In this document: positions 55,101-63,366 of the stretch, one piece after another
Layout: every line of letters starts with the position of its first letter
How positions within the stretch are numbered: position 1 is the first letter of the stretch
Assembly: GCF_015461835.1 (NCBI RefSeq)
Contig: NZ_JACOPX010000014.1
Coordinates: 124,001 to 188,000, forward strand
DNA from: Pseudomonas neuropathica
GTDB taxonomy: Bacteria; Pseudomonadota; Gammaproteobacteria; Pseudomonadales; Pseudomonadaceae
Direction of reading: 5' to 3'
Length of the DNA: 64,000 nt
Position numbers and translations under genes: made by a program
The notes under the pieces: generated by a model
The model's input: the letters and a program-made list of their open reading frames with translations, nothing else
The model's database searches: none
Told to the model about the DNA's origin: nothing

Positions 55101-56919
55101 CACGTGCACCTTTACCGTGGAGGTGGCAGACAGACCTGATCCCCCCGGGTTTCAACAACCGCAGAGGGGCGGTGGGACCTCAAGATACCCGACCATTCAG
55201 GTCGTCGGGTTACCCGGTGCACTGCACACCGTCCGCCTTGTCGGTGGTGATACGTTGTGCGAGGACACAGCGGACGACGACGGCATTCTGGAGTTCACGG
55301 TGGTGGATCCTTTGGTGCCCGGCTACAACGAACTTCAAGGGAAACAGGCAAGCAATGGCCTGGATTCCGATTGGAGTAAACCTCATCCGTTCACGGTACA
55401 CGCACCGCCAGCAACACCGGTTATTCGAGTGCCGGGAGCGGATGGCAATGCACTACGCCGTCCCAGGATTCAGGGCGGCGGGGAAACCGGTGGGCAGATC
55501 GTGCTGCGCCATGTAGCAGAACCCGAGCCACCGTTTGCCTTTGCCGACGGTTCTAAAAACTGGCGCTGGAACGCCGAGGAGGAGTGGGATATCGGTACTT
55601 ACACCATTCAGGCACAGCAGACCGCCGACGGCGACTGTTCCGAGTGGACGCAACCTCACCGTTTCCAGGTGGTCGAGTCACTATACGGAATAGGTGACGC
55701 CATTCCGGTACTGGCCACGCCGGTAGTCGGTACAGGCCAGAGCGTAGTGTTGCGTGTTCAGGTGATCTCAGCTGATACCGGGATGGCGGCCGAAGGCGTG
55801 AAAGTGCAGTGGCGCCTCAACGGTGAGTTGGAGCCTCTGACGGAAACCACGACCGACTTCGAGGGCTGGACGCAATATGCGTATACCCCGGACACGATCG
55901 GCAAGCGTGAGATCCTGGCGGATATCACCCAAGCCAACGAGGGTGTCGCCATGACCGAACCTTACGAGGTAAACGCTGTTCTGCAGGATGAATGGGCGAA
56001 GGAAGCCGAGCTCTGTCTGGATGGCCAGCGAATTGATCTGGCCGTCAGCGACCTCGTGCTGGCAAGGGGAAAAGTCGAAGCCTATAAGCTGGAACTCAAG
56101 GTCAGCCAGGGCAGTGCCTTGCTGGGGTCTACGGTCACTATGCAGAATCTTTGGAGCGCTACGGAGCGTGGCCTGACCTTTGTTCCCGACCTGGAAACAC
56201 CGCAGGTCATAGAAGAAGGTCTGTCGGTGCATTGGTACATTTTTGCCGAGGAGGCGAGCGGCGGCATATTCGGCTTGAATCTGAACAGCTCGGTACTGCC
56301 CGCCTGGCAGTTGCCGGGGCGTGTGGAAGCGCACATCACTGAAATGGTGAATGTTGCTTTCGATTCATTTGCGCAGGTGTTCGGTGGCGGTCCGGCGTAT
56401 CCATGTCTGGGTGCAACGCATACGGTGACCGTGAAGCCCAGGCAGGCAGGCCCTTTGATTGGCCAGCACGTGACTCTGGAATTGAGTGATGGCGCGGCAG
56501 AGCTTGGGGTGATCGTGAGCCCGACCACGCCGCAAATACTCGGAACAGAGGGCGTGAGCTGGACATTGAATTGCGTCGATAGCCATAAAAATGGCGACTT
56601 TGCAGTGTGGTTGAAGGTGCCGGCATGGAACTCTGAATCGGCGGCGCTACCCATGGTCCTGGGGCACAACAAAGTCAAGATTACTGAAAAATACGGCCCC
56701 ACGGATGAAGCGGGTGGTTGGGGGAGATATGGCATTCGAGCGACGTCCACGTTCACCGAACTGCCGGCCGGTGGTGTTTCTGTAACCATACAGTTCCCAC
56801 ACGGGCAACCTACGCTGCGTGAAACGGGTCAGGATGGCTGGTTGTATGTCCGTTACGATGGCGACATTCCAACGTTGAGCATTTTTAACCACTACGACGG
56901 CAGCAACGTAATGCCCTGA
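52111..56919 (+). CDS. Giant Ig-like repeat protein (1602 aa) divergent from the tca operon
   Basis: The ATG at 52111 follows GGGAGCG. After a unique 125-residue head (with WKIECWGEATDHHG and WSDWAECHNLYVPKP) come about 12 tandem units of roughly 89 residues. They follow the pattern PxIxxPxxP...QALTIxxV...LQxxT...GxFTGxGATRTFTPxxxW..GxTxVKaVQTvxGVxSDPSxLV. A C-terminal part of about 450 residues holds Ig-like beta domains (QVISADTGMAAEGVKVQWRL; TVTMQNLW). There is no signal peptide, anchor or LPXTG. I do not recognise a function. Its position and shared upstream dyad tie it to the Tc toxin, for example as an adhesin, targeting or co-injected factor; that is inference. Confidence 0.8.
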   Translation: MEMDEENELQPNGLWPAPVILSPGSNSTVSPGGFNIVALSSGGLTTSWKIECWGEATDHHGSEGEWMKLEHWVPDTSFDRFGARFNFKVRYKQAWVWSDWAECHNLYVPKPEPPEPDKPKSPHIYSPPYPASVRQELIIYNVSGHASVLVSTERGEPVPGYYISNTGGFIPAAEWVVGVTRVKAVQTVGGVASDPSNVVSIAVKPSTPTITPPPDPAAAKQALTITGVMTGDVTLQVSTDKNAPVIGDFTGSGATRTFTPKANWAAGITRVKVVQTVSGVASEPSSLVSVTVKPSTPTITPPPDPAAAKQALTITGVMTGDVTLQVSTDKNAPVIGDFTGSGATRTFTPKANWAAGITRVKVVQTVGGVASDPSALVFIAVKPSSPVITPPPNPTSVNQALTITNVMTESADLQMFTEAGAPVGGNFTGSNATRTFLPAVSWRVGTTRVKVVQTVDYVDSDPSELVTIVAETGIPGINPPPDPAHPKQALTITGVLSGTVTLQIHTNENVLVEGEFTGEGNTRTFTPRDFWPIAFNYVKAVQTLDGVPFDPSDLAMIVVRPSTLAIIRPSNPVTEKQALIIANYSVGSSLRMRTEANASVDGSVTNNGGILTFTPTNAWAPGVTKVKAVQLYNSVESIPSDLVSVIARPSILVIEQPTIPAASNQQLKITGVVSNVDTLQMSSETGAAIDGEYTGSGALRTFIPKANWAAGKTPVKAMQIVSDVASEWSDVVTVAVMPPKPDISQPTDPAADKEPLTINGVLANASHFQMTTGSGAIVDGSFRGSGTTRTFTPEANWPAGITQVQVAQIIDDVPSAPSELVTIRILAKPPKPRLTQPLPNSSHLANLAVEGTCEAGATVAVQYANDIALEGKMSYVQTQWSFEHPWEPGQQRIKAVQTSGGQTSDPTDMLDFYIRPPLAVIEQPDTPVAVRGGLKISNVWSGVVALRMSTQTGVGVDGEFAGDGATRTFIPDADWTPGENTVYVIQTVNGVDSDPSDTCTFTVEVADRPDPPGFQQPQRGGGTSRYPTIQVVGLPGALHTVRLVGGDTLCEDTADDDGILEFTVVDPLVPGYNELQGKQASNGLDSDWSKPHPFTVHAPPATPVIRVPGADGNALRRPRIQGGGETGGQIVLRHVAEPEPPFAFADGSKNWRWNAEEEWDIGTYTIQAQQTADGDCSEWTQPHRFQVVESLYGIGDAIPVLATPVVGTGQSVVLRVQVISADTGMAAEGVKVQWRLNGELEPLTETTTDFEGWTQYAYTPDTIGKREILADITQANEGVAMTEPYEVNAVLQDEWAKEAELCLDGQRIDLAVSDLVLARGKVEAYKLELKVSQGSALLGSTVTMQNLWSATERGLTFVPDLETPQVIEEGLSVHWYIFAEEASGGIFGLNLNSSVLPAWQLPGRVEAHITEMVNVAFDSFAQVFGGGPAYPCLGATHTVTVKPRQAGPLIGQHVTLELSDGAAELGVIVSPTTPQILGTEGVSWTLNCVDSHKNGDFAVWLKVPAWNSESAALPMVLGHNKVKITEKYGPTDEAGGWGRYGIRATSTFTELPAGGVSVTIQFPHGQPTLRETGQDGWLYVRYDGDIPTLSIFNHYDGSNVMP
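52716..53208 (+). repeat. Near-identical tandem duplication inside the Ig-repeat gene
   Basis: Bases 52716-52941 recur without a mismatch at 52983-53208, an offset of 267 bp or exactly 89 codons. The neighbouring repeats are far more diverged, so this unit was duplicated or converted recently. Confidence 0.9.
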
Positions 56920-56931
56920 TTAAGCCGTTAG

Positions 56932-56970
56932 ATGACGCTCTTTCTTGTCAGAGGAAGGGCGTTTTTTATT
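56932..56970 (+). terminator. Probable terminator after the Ig-repeat gene
   Basis: ACGCTCTTTC pairs with GGAAGGGCGT (including G-U pairs) over an 8-base loop, followed by six Ts. It lies 16 bp after the stop. Confidence 0.6.
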
Positions 56971-56992
56971 CAGGCAGAGGCATGGCCAAATA

Positions 56993-57307
56993 TCAGGTCA
57001 GGGCCGCCAGTTGTTCGATCGTTTGCGGAAATCGCTCAACCAGACGAATCAGCGTCGTCGCCTGTGCGTTAGGCGTTGCCCGCCCTTGTTCCCAGTTTTC
57101 GAGGGTGCGGGTATTGGTGCGTAGGTACATCGCGAATACTGACCGGGAAAGATTAAGTTGCTGACGGATGGCTACCACCTCCTCCGCAGTGATCGGCATC
57201 AGTTTTGGCAGCTGAACCTTGTGGGTACGCAAGGTGATTTTGCCTTGGCGTTCATCGGCCAGTGCTTCCAGTCCATCCATCAGCTCGGAAAAAATGTCAC
57301 GTTTCAT
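56993..57307 (-). CDS. higA: HTH antitoxin, HigA/NadS-like
   Basis: A 104-residue protein with a Xre-type helix-turn-helix (AEEVVAIRQQLNLSRSVFAMYL near residues 40-60, then NTRTLENWEQGRATP), the arrangement of HigA/NadS antitoxins. Its start overlaps the toxin gene by 11 bp, with the toxin gene first as in higBA. It should neutralise HigB and repress the operon. Confidence 0.85.
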   Translation of the reverse strand: MKRDIFSELMDGLEALADERQGKITLRTHKVQLPKLMPITAEEVVAIRQQLNLSRSVFAMYLRTNTRTLENWEQGRATPNAQATTLIRLVERFPQTIEQLAALT

Positions 57308-57647
57308 AGTGGGTTCTCGCGTTGAGCTCTCTATCCAGTGTTTTTCTGAAAAGTTTTTTCTGGTCAGGCGTCAAATTGTCCTGCTCGTTTTTGTTGTAGA
57401 CGGTAAAGAGCCAGAACTGATCGAAGCCTGACCACCAGTAATAAATCACTCGTAATCCGCTGCGCTTGCCTTTCCCTCTTCGTTGGTCGCCAAAGCGAAT
57501 TTTACGAAGCCCACCTGTGTCCTCGATGAGATCGCCCGCTTGCGGATTTTTCAGCAACTCCAGTTGAACGCTGCGAAACAGATCGTCATCCAGATAGTCG
57601 TCTCGGTGCTTCTGAAACACAGGCAATTCGATAAATAGAGCATCCAT
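57297..57647 (-). CDS. higB: RelE/HigB-family mRNA interferase toxin
   Basis: About 116 residues from the ATG at 57647 (MDALFIELPVFQKHRDDYLD). An upstream in-frame start at 57698 would add 17 residues and cover the putative operator. RelE-fold signatures are visible: LQLELLKNP-like helix, GGLRKIRFGDQRRGKGKRSG and LRVIYYWW, followed by FTVYNKNEQDNLT. Basic residues near 75-85 should bind ribosomal RNA. Co-transcribed with higA. Confidence 0.85.
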   Translation of the reverse strand: MDALFIELPVFQKHRDDYLDDDLFRSVQLELLKNPQAGDLIEDTGGLRKIRFGDQRRGKGKRSGLRVIYYWWSGFDQFWLFTVYNKNEQDNLTPDQKKLFRKTLDRELNARTHYET

Positions 57648-57653
57648 GTTCTG

Positions 57654-57668
57654 TACGTTACCTACGTA
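57654..57668. promoter_or_regulatory. Putative higBA operator dyad
   Basis: TACGT-TACCT-ACGTA, an inverted repeat with 5-bp arms, ends 7 bp before the higB ATG. HigA-type antitoxins bind such dyads to repress their own operon; binding here is inference. Confidence 0.4.
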
Positions 57669-57755
57669 TAGTGTTGTCTCGATAATCGAATCGGTCAAGG
57701 CCTCCTGGCCTTGCTTTTCGTCCCTTTTTCAACGGTAGACGCCGGTCGTGGAAAC

Positions 57756-58095
57756 ACCTGTAGGACGAGTTGACGGGGGCGGTGGGAACGTTCGACTGAT
57801 CTATGAAGAGGCTTCGCAACTGGCGTGTCGGAATACGTCTTCGCGGGCAAGCCACGTTCCCACAGTAATTCGTGGTGGCCGTAGAAATTGTGCACGACAA
57901 ACAACCTGTAGGAGTGAGCCTGCTCGCGATAGCGGAGTGTCAGCCAATCAAAATTTTGAAAGTGCCTGCGCCTTCGCGAGCAAGCTCGCTCCCACAATGG
58001 TTTTTGGGTGTGCCCGGAGTTTGTGAACGACGCACAAACCTGTGGGAGCCGGGCTTGCCCGCGATGAGGCCAGCGCAAGCGCTCGAGATGTTGAA
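57756..58095. repeat. Cluster of REP/REPIN elements between higBA and nuoN
   Basis: Three elements fill this gene-free stretch. A decayed pair spans 57756-57862 (right arm CTTCGCGGGCAAGCCACGTT). A mixed REPIN spans 57907-57996, with left arm TGTAGGAGTGAGCCTGCTCG and right arm CGAGCAAGCTCGCTCCCACA taken from two REP subfamilies. A single arm starts at 58041 (TGTGGGAGCCGGGCTTGCCC). Confidence 0.8.
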
Positions 58096-58107
58096 TCCCA
58101 CAAAAAC

Positions 58108-58134
58108 AAAAACGGCACCCGAAGGTGCCGTTTT
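58108..58134 (-). terminator. Rho-independent terminator of the nuo operon
   Basis: AAAACGGCACC, loop CGAA, GGTGCCGTTTT; on the minus strand the stem ends in a T run 28 bp after the nuoN stop. Confidence 0.9.
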
Positions 58135-58161
58135 CATTTATTGCCAGCTCTAACGGAGCAA

Positions 58162-59625
58162 TCAGCCCGCTAGACCCGCCTGCTGAACCAGTGTCAGCAA
58201 TGGCTGCGGGTACACACCCAGGAAGAACGCGACCAGGGCGATGGCCAGCAGCATCACGCCGCCTGCCTTCTGTTCCCAGTGCAGCTGGGCGTCGTGGCGA
58301 CGCAGGTTTGGCTCGATCAGGTACAAGGTGACCATCACGCGCAGGTAGTAGAAGACGCCGATGGCGCTGCCCAGTACCAAGGAGCCGACCAGCCACCATT
58401 GGTGCGATTCAACACCGGTAGCGATGATGTAGAACTTGCCGATGAAGCCTGCGGTCAGCGGGATACCCGCCAGCGACAGCATCATCACGGTCAGCACGGC
58501 GGTCAGGTACGGACGGCGCCAGAACAGGCCGCGGTATTCGTACAGGGCATCCGCGTCGCGGCCGTTGTACGGCGAGGACATCAGGGTGATCACGCCGAAG
58601 GCGCCGAGGCTGGTGATCACGTAGGTGACCAGGTACACGCCGATGGCTTCCACCGCCAGACCCTTGCTCGCCACCAGCGCGATCAGCAGGTAGCCGAAGT
58701 GCGCGATGGACGAGTAACCCAGCAGACGCTTGAGGTTGCTCTGGGTCAGGGCCAGCAAGTTACCGAACAGGATCGAGGCGATGGCGATGACGGTCAGCAC
58801 GTCGCTCAGTACACCGCTGCTGGCAGCAGGGGAGATCTGGAACAGACGCACCATCACCGCAAACACCGCAACCTTCGACGCAGTGGCGAGGAACGCCGCC
58901 ACCGGTGCCGGAGCACCTTCGTAAACGTCCGGCGTCCACAGGTGGAACGGTACCAGCGACAGCTTGAACGCCAGACCGATCAGCATCATGCCCAGACCCA
59001 ACTGAGCCAGCGAGCTAGGCAGGCCAGTCGCAGCCAGGGCCTGACCGATACCGACGAAGCTCAGCGAACCCGAGTCGGCGTACAGCAGCGCCATACCGAA
59101 CAACAGGAACGCGGAACCGGCGGCCGACAGCACCATGTATTTGATGCCGGCTTCCAGCGAACGCTTGTTGAAGAAGGCATAAGCCACCAGACCGTAAACC
59201 GGTACCGACAACAGTTCCAGACCGATGAACAAACCGGCCAGGTGCTGCGCGCTGACCAGAACCAGACCACCGGCGGCGGCCATCAGGATCAGCAGGTACA
59301 GTTCTTCACGGTTGCCCGGGTAACCCGAACCGCCATCACCCAAGTAGGCGTGGGCGAGGGTCACACAGGCGAGGGTGGCGACCAGGATCAGTGCCATGTA
59401 CAGGCAGGCGAAGGTGTCGATTTGCAGCAATGGGGTCACGGCCAGAGGCGCGACTTTCAGGGCTGGCAGAATCGACAGCAAGGCCAGGTTCAGACCGGCG
59501 ACCGAGATCAGGAAGGTCTGCGAGTGGTTGCGGCGCCAGGCGATTGCCAGCATCACCACGATAATGGTGAGGCTGGTGATCAACAGTGGCGCAAGCGCAA
59601 TAAAGTGTTGAATCGTGAATTCCAT
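58162..59625 (-). CDS. nuoN: NADH-quinone oxidoreductase subunit N
   Basis: A 487-residue antiporter-like membrane subunit of complex I that helps pump protons. Start ATG at 59625 (MEFTIQHFIALAPLLI), 7 bp after nuoM; an earlier in-frame ATG would run back into nuoM. About 14 helices, with the conserved core KLSLVPFHLWTPDVYEGAP near residue 225 and a proton-path lysine in ATASKVAVFA. Last gene of the operon. Confidence 0.96.
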   Translation of the reverse strand: MEFTIQHFIALAPLLITSLTIIVVMLAIAWRRNHSQTFLISVAGLNLALLSILPALKVAPLAVTPLLQIDTFACLYMALILVATLACVTLAHAYLGDGGSGYPGNREELYLLILMAAAGGLVLVSAQHLAGLFIGLELLSVPVYGLVAYAFFNKRSLEAGIKYMVLSAAGSAFLLFGMALLYADSGSLSFVGIGQALAATGLPSSLAQLGLGMMLIGLAFKLSLVPFHLWTPDVYEGAPAPVAAFLATASKVAVFAVMVRLFQISPAASSGVLSDVLTVIAIASILFGNLLALTQSNLKRLLGYSSIAHFGYLLIALVASKGLAVEAIGVYLVTYVITSLGAFGVITLMSSPYNGRDADALYEYRGLFWRRPYLTAVLTVMMLSLAGIPLTAGFIGKFYIIATGVESHQWWLVGSLVLGSAIGVFYYLRVMVTLYLIEPNLRRHDAQLHWEQKAGGVMLLAIALVAFFLGVYPQPLLTLVQQAGLAG

Positions 59626-59632
59626 AGCGCTC

Positions 59633-61165
59633 TTACCGGGCCGAAGCGAGTTGAGTGAAGGCGGTGCCGAGCCACTGCTGCACGCCATGCATCGTGGCGG
59701 CAGACGTGTCGAGGAACGGTTGCGGGTAGACGCCGAGGTAAACCAGCAGCACCGCAAGGCCCAGCACCATGATCAGTTCGCGAGCGTCCATACCGTGCAG
59801 GATCGAATCCGATTTCGACGGACCGAAGTAGGCACGGTGGATCATGATCAGCGAGTAGACCGAACCGAACACCAGACCGGACGTGGCAATCGCAGTGATC
59901 CATGGAGCGCTGGCGAAAGTGCCGATCAGGATCAGGAATTCACCGACAAAGTTACCGGTACCCGGCAGACCCAGCGAAGCGGCTGCAAAGAACAGACTGA
60001 TCGCCGGCAGGTAAGCGATACGCGACCACAGACCGCCCATCTCACGCATGTCACGAGTGTGCAGACGCTCGTACAACTGACCGCTGAGGATAAACAGTGC
60101 CGCCGCCGACACGCCGTGCGCCAGCATCTGGATCACTGCACCTTGCAGGGCCAGTTGGCTGCCGGAATAGATGCCGATCAACACGAAACCCATGTGGGAA
60201 ACGGAAGAGAAGGCGATCAGACGCTTGATGTCGGTTTGGGCGAAAGCGAGGAACGCACCGTAGAAGATCCCGACCAGACCGAGGGTCATGGCGATCGGCG
60301 CAAACTCGGCCGAAGCGTTCGGGAACAGCGGCAGAGCGAAACGCAGCAGACCGTAGGCAGCGGTTTTCAGCAAGATACCGGCGAGGTCGACGGAACCGGC
60401 AGTCGGCGCCTGGGCGTGGGCATCAGGCAACCACGAGTGGAACGGAACCACTGGCAGCTTGACCGCGAAGGCGATGAAGAAGCCGAGCATCAGGATGTAC
60501 TCGGTGGTCATCGACATCTTGGTTTTCAACAGGTCGGCGTAGTTGAAAGTAATCACGCCGGTGTTGTTGAAGTTGACCAGCACCAGACCGAGGATCGCCA
60601 CCAGCATGATCAGGCCGGAAGCCTGAGTGAAGATGAAGAACTTGGTCGCTGCGTAGATCCGGGTTTTCTTGCCGTCCGAAGAACTGTGACCCCAGAGCGC
60701 GATGAGGAAGTACATCGGCACCAGCATCATTTCCCAGAAGAAGAAGAACATGAACAGGTCGAGGGCGAGGAACACGCCGACAACGCCGCCCAGGATCCAC
60801 ATCAGGTTCAGGTGGAAGAAGCCAACGTGACGTTGAATCTCTTTCCACGAGCAGAGTACCGAGAGGATACCCAGCAGACCGGTCAGCAGGATCATCAACA
60901 GCGACAGGCCGTCGAGGGCCAGGTGCACGTTGATGCCGAAGCGCTGGATCCAGACGTGCTTGAACTCAAGCGCCCAGGTCGGATCGGCGCCAGGCGCCGG
61001 CGCAAATGAATAGTCACCGTGGGCCCACAGCCAGAGGCCGAGGGCGAGTTCCAGGGTCATGGTCAACAGCGCAATCCAGCGGGGCAGGGTAGCGCCGAAG
61101 CGCTCACCCATCCAGCACAGCAGGCCGCCGATGAAGGGGATCAGGATTAGCCAAGGCAGAATCAT
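59633..61165 (-). CDS. nuoM: NADH-quinone oxidoreductase subunit M
   Basis: A 510-residue antiporter-like proton-pumping subunit. The hallmark region VKLPVVPFHSWLPDAHAQAP near residue 225 and the key glutamate segment (FFFFWEMMLVPMYFLI, near 140) are present. Normal length. It begins 39 bp after nuoL. Confidence 0.96.
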   Translation of the reverse strand: MILPWLILIPFIGGLLCWMGERFGATLPRWIALLTMTLELALGLWLWAHGDYSFAPAPGADPTWALEFKHVWIQRFGINVHLALDGLSLLMILLTGLLGILSVLCSWKEIQRHVGFFHLNLMWILGGVVGVFLALDLFMFFFFWEMMLVPMYFLIALWGHSSSDGKKTRIYAATKFFIFTQASGLIMLVAILGLVLVNFNNTGVITFNYADLLKTKMSMTTEYILMLGFFIAFAVKLPVVPFHSWLPDAHAQAPTAGSVDLAGILLKTAAYGLLRFALPLFPNASAEFAPIAMTLGLVGIFYGAFLAFAQTDIKRLIAFSSVSHMGFVLIGIYSGSQLALQGAVIQMLAHGVSAAALFILSGQLYERLHTRDMREMGGLWSRIAYLPAISLFFAAASLGLPGTGNFVGEFLILIGTFASAPWITAIATSGLVFGSVYSLIMIHRAYFGPSKSDSILHGMDARELIMVLGLAVLLVYLGVYPQPFLDTSAATMHGVQQWLGTAFTQLASAR

Positions 61166-61204
61166 GACGGGCTCGTTTCCTTTCGCAAATTCGCAAGGTT
61201 CATA

Positions 61205-63058
61205 TCAGACCGCTACCAGCACGATGGCGCCGATAACCAGCACGGCACCAGCAGCCATCGAAGCAGCGTACCAACGCAGTTGACCGGTCTCGGTGCGGCT
61301 CAGGGCAGTGTGACCACCCTTGGCCATACGCGGGATCAGACCGATGGTCTGGTCGAGCGGGTCTTTGCGCAGTACGTGGCTGATCGCCAGGTAAGGCTTG
61401 ACGAACAGTTTGTCGTAGATCCAGTCGAAGCCCCAGGCAGCGAACCACCAGGCCGAGAGGAAACGGCCGATGCCGCTGTTGGCGACTGCCGTGACAAAGC
61501 GACGCTTGCCGAGGAACAGCAGCGCTGCCAGCAGGATACCGGCCAGGGCGATGGCGCCCGAAGCGATTTCCAGACTGTGCTTGGCTTCGCCACCGGCATG
61601 ACCAACGCTTTCTGGCAGCACGCCGTGCAGCGGTGGCACGATCATGGCGCCGACGAACGTCGACAGCACGATCAGCACCGACAGTGGCAACCAGTGCGAG
61701 ATGCCGTGACCGGCGTGGGCTTCGGTCTTGGCTTCACCGTGGAACGTGATGAAGATCAGGCGGAAGGTGTACAGCGAGGTCATGAACGCGCCGACCAGAC
61801 CTGCGTAGAGCAGACCGTGGTTGCCGCTGGCGAACGCTTCCCAAAGGATTTCGTCCTTGGAATAGAAGCCTGCGGTGACCAGTGGCAGGGCAGCCAGTGC
61901 CGCGCCGCCGACGATGAAGCTGGCGTAGGCCAGTGGCAGTTTTTTCCACAGACCGCCCATCTTGAAGATGTTCTGCTCGTGGTGGCAGGCAACGATCACC
62001 GCACCGGAAGCAAGGAACAGCAGGGCCTTGAAGAAGGCATGGGTCATCAGGTGGAAAATCGCGCCATCCCATGCACCAACGCCCAGTGCCAGGAACATGT
62101 AGCCGATCTGGCTCATGGTCGAGTAGGCGAGGATACGTTTGATGTCGGTCTGTACCAATGCGGCGAAGCCTGCGAGAACCAGGGTCACGCCACCAACGAT
62201 GCCGACCAGGTGCAGAATTTCCGGCGCCAGGGTGAACAGACCGTGGGTACGGGCGATCAGGTAGACACCGGCGGTAACCATGGTAGCGGCGTGGATCAGT
62301 GCCGACACCGGAGTCGGGCCGGCCATCGCGTCCGCGAGCCAGGTTTGCAGCGGCAGTTGTGCCGATTTACCGACCGCGCCACCCAGCAGCATCAGGGTAG
62401 CCAGGGTGATCCAGAAGTCGCCGACCTGGAATTTCTGCGGTGCCAGCACCAGCAGTTCCTGGATGTTCAGCGTGCCCACTTGCTGGAACAGGATGAACAG
62501 GCCGATGGCCATGAACACGTCGCCGATCCGGGTCACGATGAAGGCCTTGAGTGCGGCGTTACCGTTGTTGCGGTTGCTGTAGTAGAAACCGATCAACAGG
62601 TACGAGCACAGGCCCACGCCTTCCCAGCCGAAGTACAGGAACAACAGGTTATCGCCGAGCACCAGGAACAGCATGCTGGCGATAAACAGGTTGGTGTACG
62701 AGAAGAAGCGCGAGTAACCCGCTTCACCGCGCATGTACCAGGATGCGAACAGGTGGATCAGGAAACCTACACCGACAACCACGCCAAGCATGGTGATCGA
62801 CAGGCCGTCGACGTAGAGGGCGAAGTCAGGCTTGAAGCCTTCGACCGCCATCCACTTCCACAGTACCAGCGTGTAGTGACCGCCTTCGGGTGGTGCGACG
62901 TTGAATTGCCAGATGACGTAGGCGGCGACAATCGCCGACAAGCCAATGGAACCCACGCCGATCAGCGCCGAGAGGTTTTCCGACCAGCGTCCACGGGAGA
63001 ACGACAGGAGCAGGAAACCGATCAGAGGGAATACGAAAGTCAGAAAGATAAGATTCAT
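61205..63058 (-). CDS. nuoL: NADH-quinone oxidoreductase subunit L
   Basis: A 617-residue subunit at the distal end of the membrane arm. Seen: GKSAQLPLQTWLADAMAGPT near residue 228, LFLYFGWEGVGLCSYLLIGF near 133, and a C-terminal extension matching the long lateral helix plus final transmembrane segment. The ATG overlaps the nuoK stop (ATGA). Confidence 0.97.
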   Translation of the reverse strand: MNLIFLTFVFPLIGFLLLSFSRGRWSENLSALIGVGSIGLSAIVAAYVIWQFNVAPPEGGHYTLVLWKWMAVEGFKPDFALYVDGLSITMLGVVVGVGFLIHLFASWYMRGEAGYSRFFSYTNLFIASMLFLVLGDNLLFLYFGWEGVGLCSYLLIGFYYSNRNNGNAALKAFIVTRIGDVFMAIGLFILFQQVGTLNIQELLVLAPQKFQVGDFWITLATLMLLGGAVGKSAQLPLQTWLADAMAGPTPVSALIHAATMVTAGVYLIARTHGLFTLAPEILHLVGIVGGVTLVLAGFAALVQTDIKRILAYSTMSQIGYMFLALGVGAWDGAIFHLMTHAFFKALLFLASGAVIVACHHEQNIFKMGGLWKKLPLAYASFIVGGAALAALPLVTAGFYSKDEILWEAFASGNHGLLYAGLVGAFMTSLYTFRLIFITFHGEAKTEAHAGHGISHWLPLSVLIVLSTFVGAMIVPPLHGVLPESVGHAGGEAKHSLEIASGAIALAGILLAALLFLGKRRFVTAVANSGIGRFLSAWWFAAWGFDWIYDKLFVKPYLAISHVLRKDPLDQTIGLIPRMAKGGHTALSRTETGQLRWYAASMAAGAVLVIGAIVLVAV

Positions 63059-63363
63059 CCGCGCATCTCACTGGCAGCGTCGATATCGAGCGTGTGGAAG
63101 CGGCGATACAGTTGCAGCAGGATCGCCAGACCAATACTGGCCTCGGCGGCTGCAAGGCTGATCACCAGGATGAACATGATCTGTCCATCCGGCTGGCCCC
63201 AACGGGCGCCTGCAACAATGAACGCCAGTGCAGAGGCGTTCATCATCACTTCCAGACTCATCAACACGAACAAAATGTTGCGGCGGACCATCAGGCCGAC
63301 CAGACCAAGGCAGAACAGGATGCCGGCGACGGCTAAACCATGTTCGAGAGGGATAGCAGGCAT
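63055..63363 (-). CDS. nuoK: NADH-quinone oxidoreductase subunit K
   Basis: A 102-residue, three-helix membrane subunit. Conserved glutamates are visible in FVLMSLEVMMNASALAF (near 36) and SLAAAEASIGLAILL (near 72), both part of the proton-transfer chain. It starts 3 bp after nuoJ. Confidence 0.97.
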   Translation of the reverse strand: MPAIPLEHGLAVAGILFCLGLVGLMVRRNILFVLMSLEVMMNASALAFIVAGARWGQPDGQIMFILVISLAAAEASIGLAILLQLYRRFHTLDIDAASEMRG

Positions 63364-63366
63364 GTC

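Noticed and set aside
17094..58095. Regularly spaced repeats as a CRISPR array
   Set aside because: The repeats are dispersed, palindromic REP/REPIN elements with irregular spacing; there are no spacer-repeat units or cas genes.
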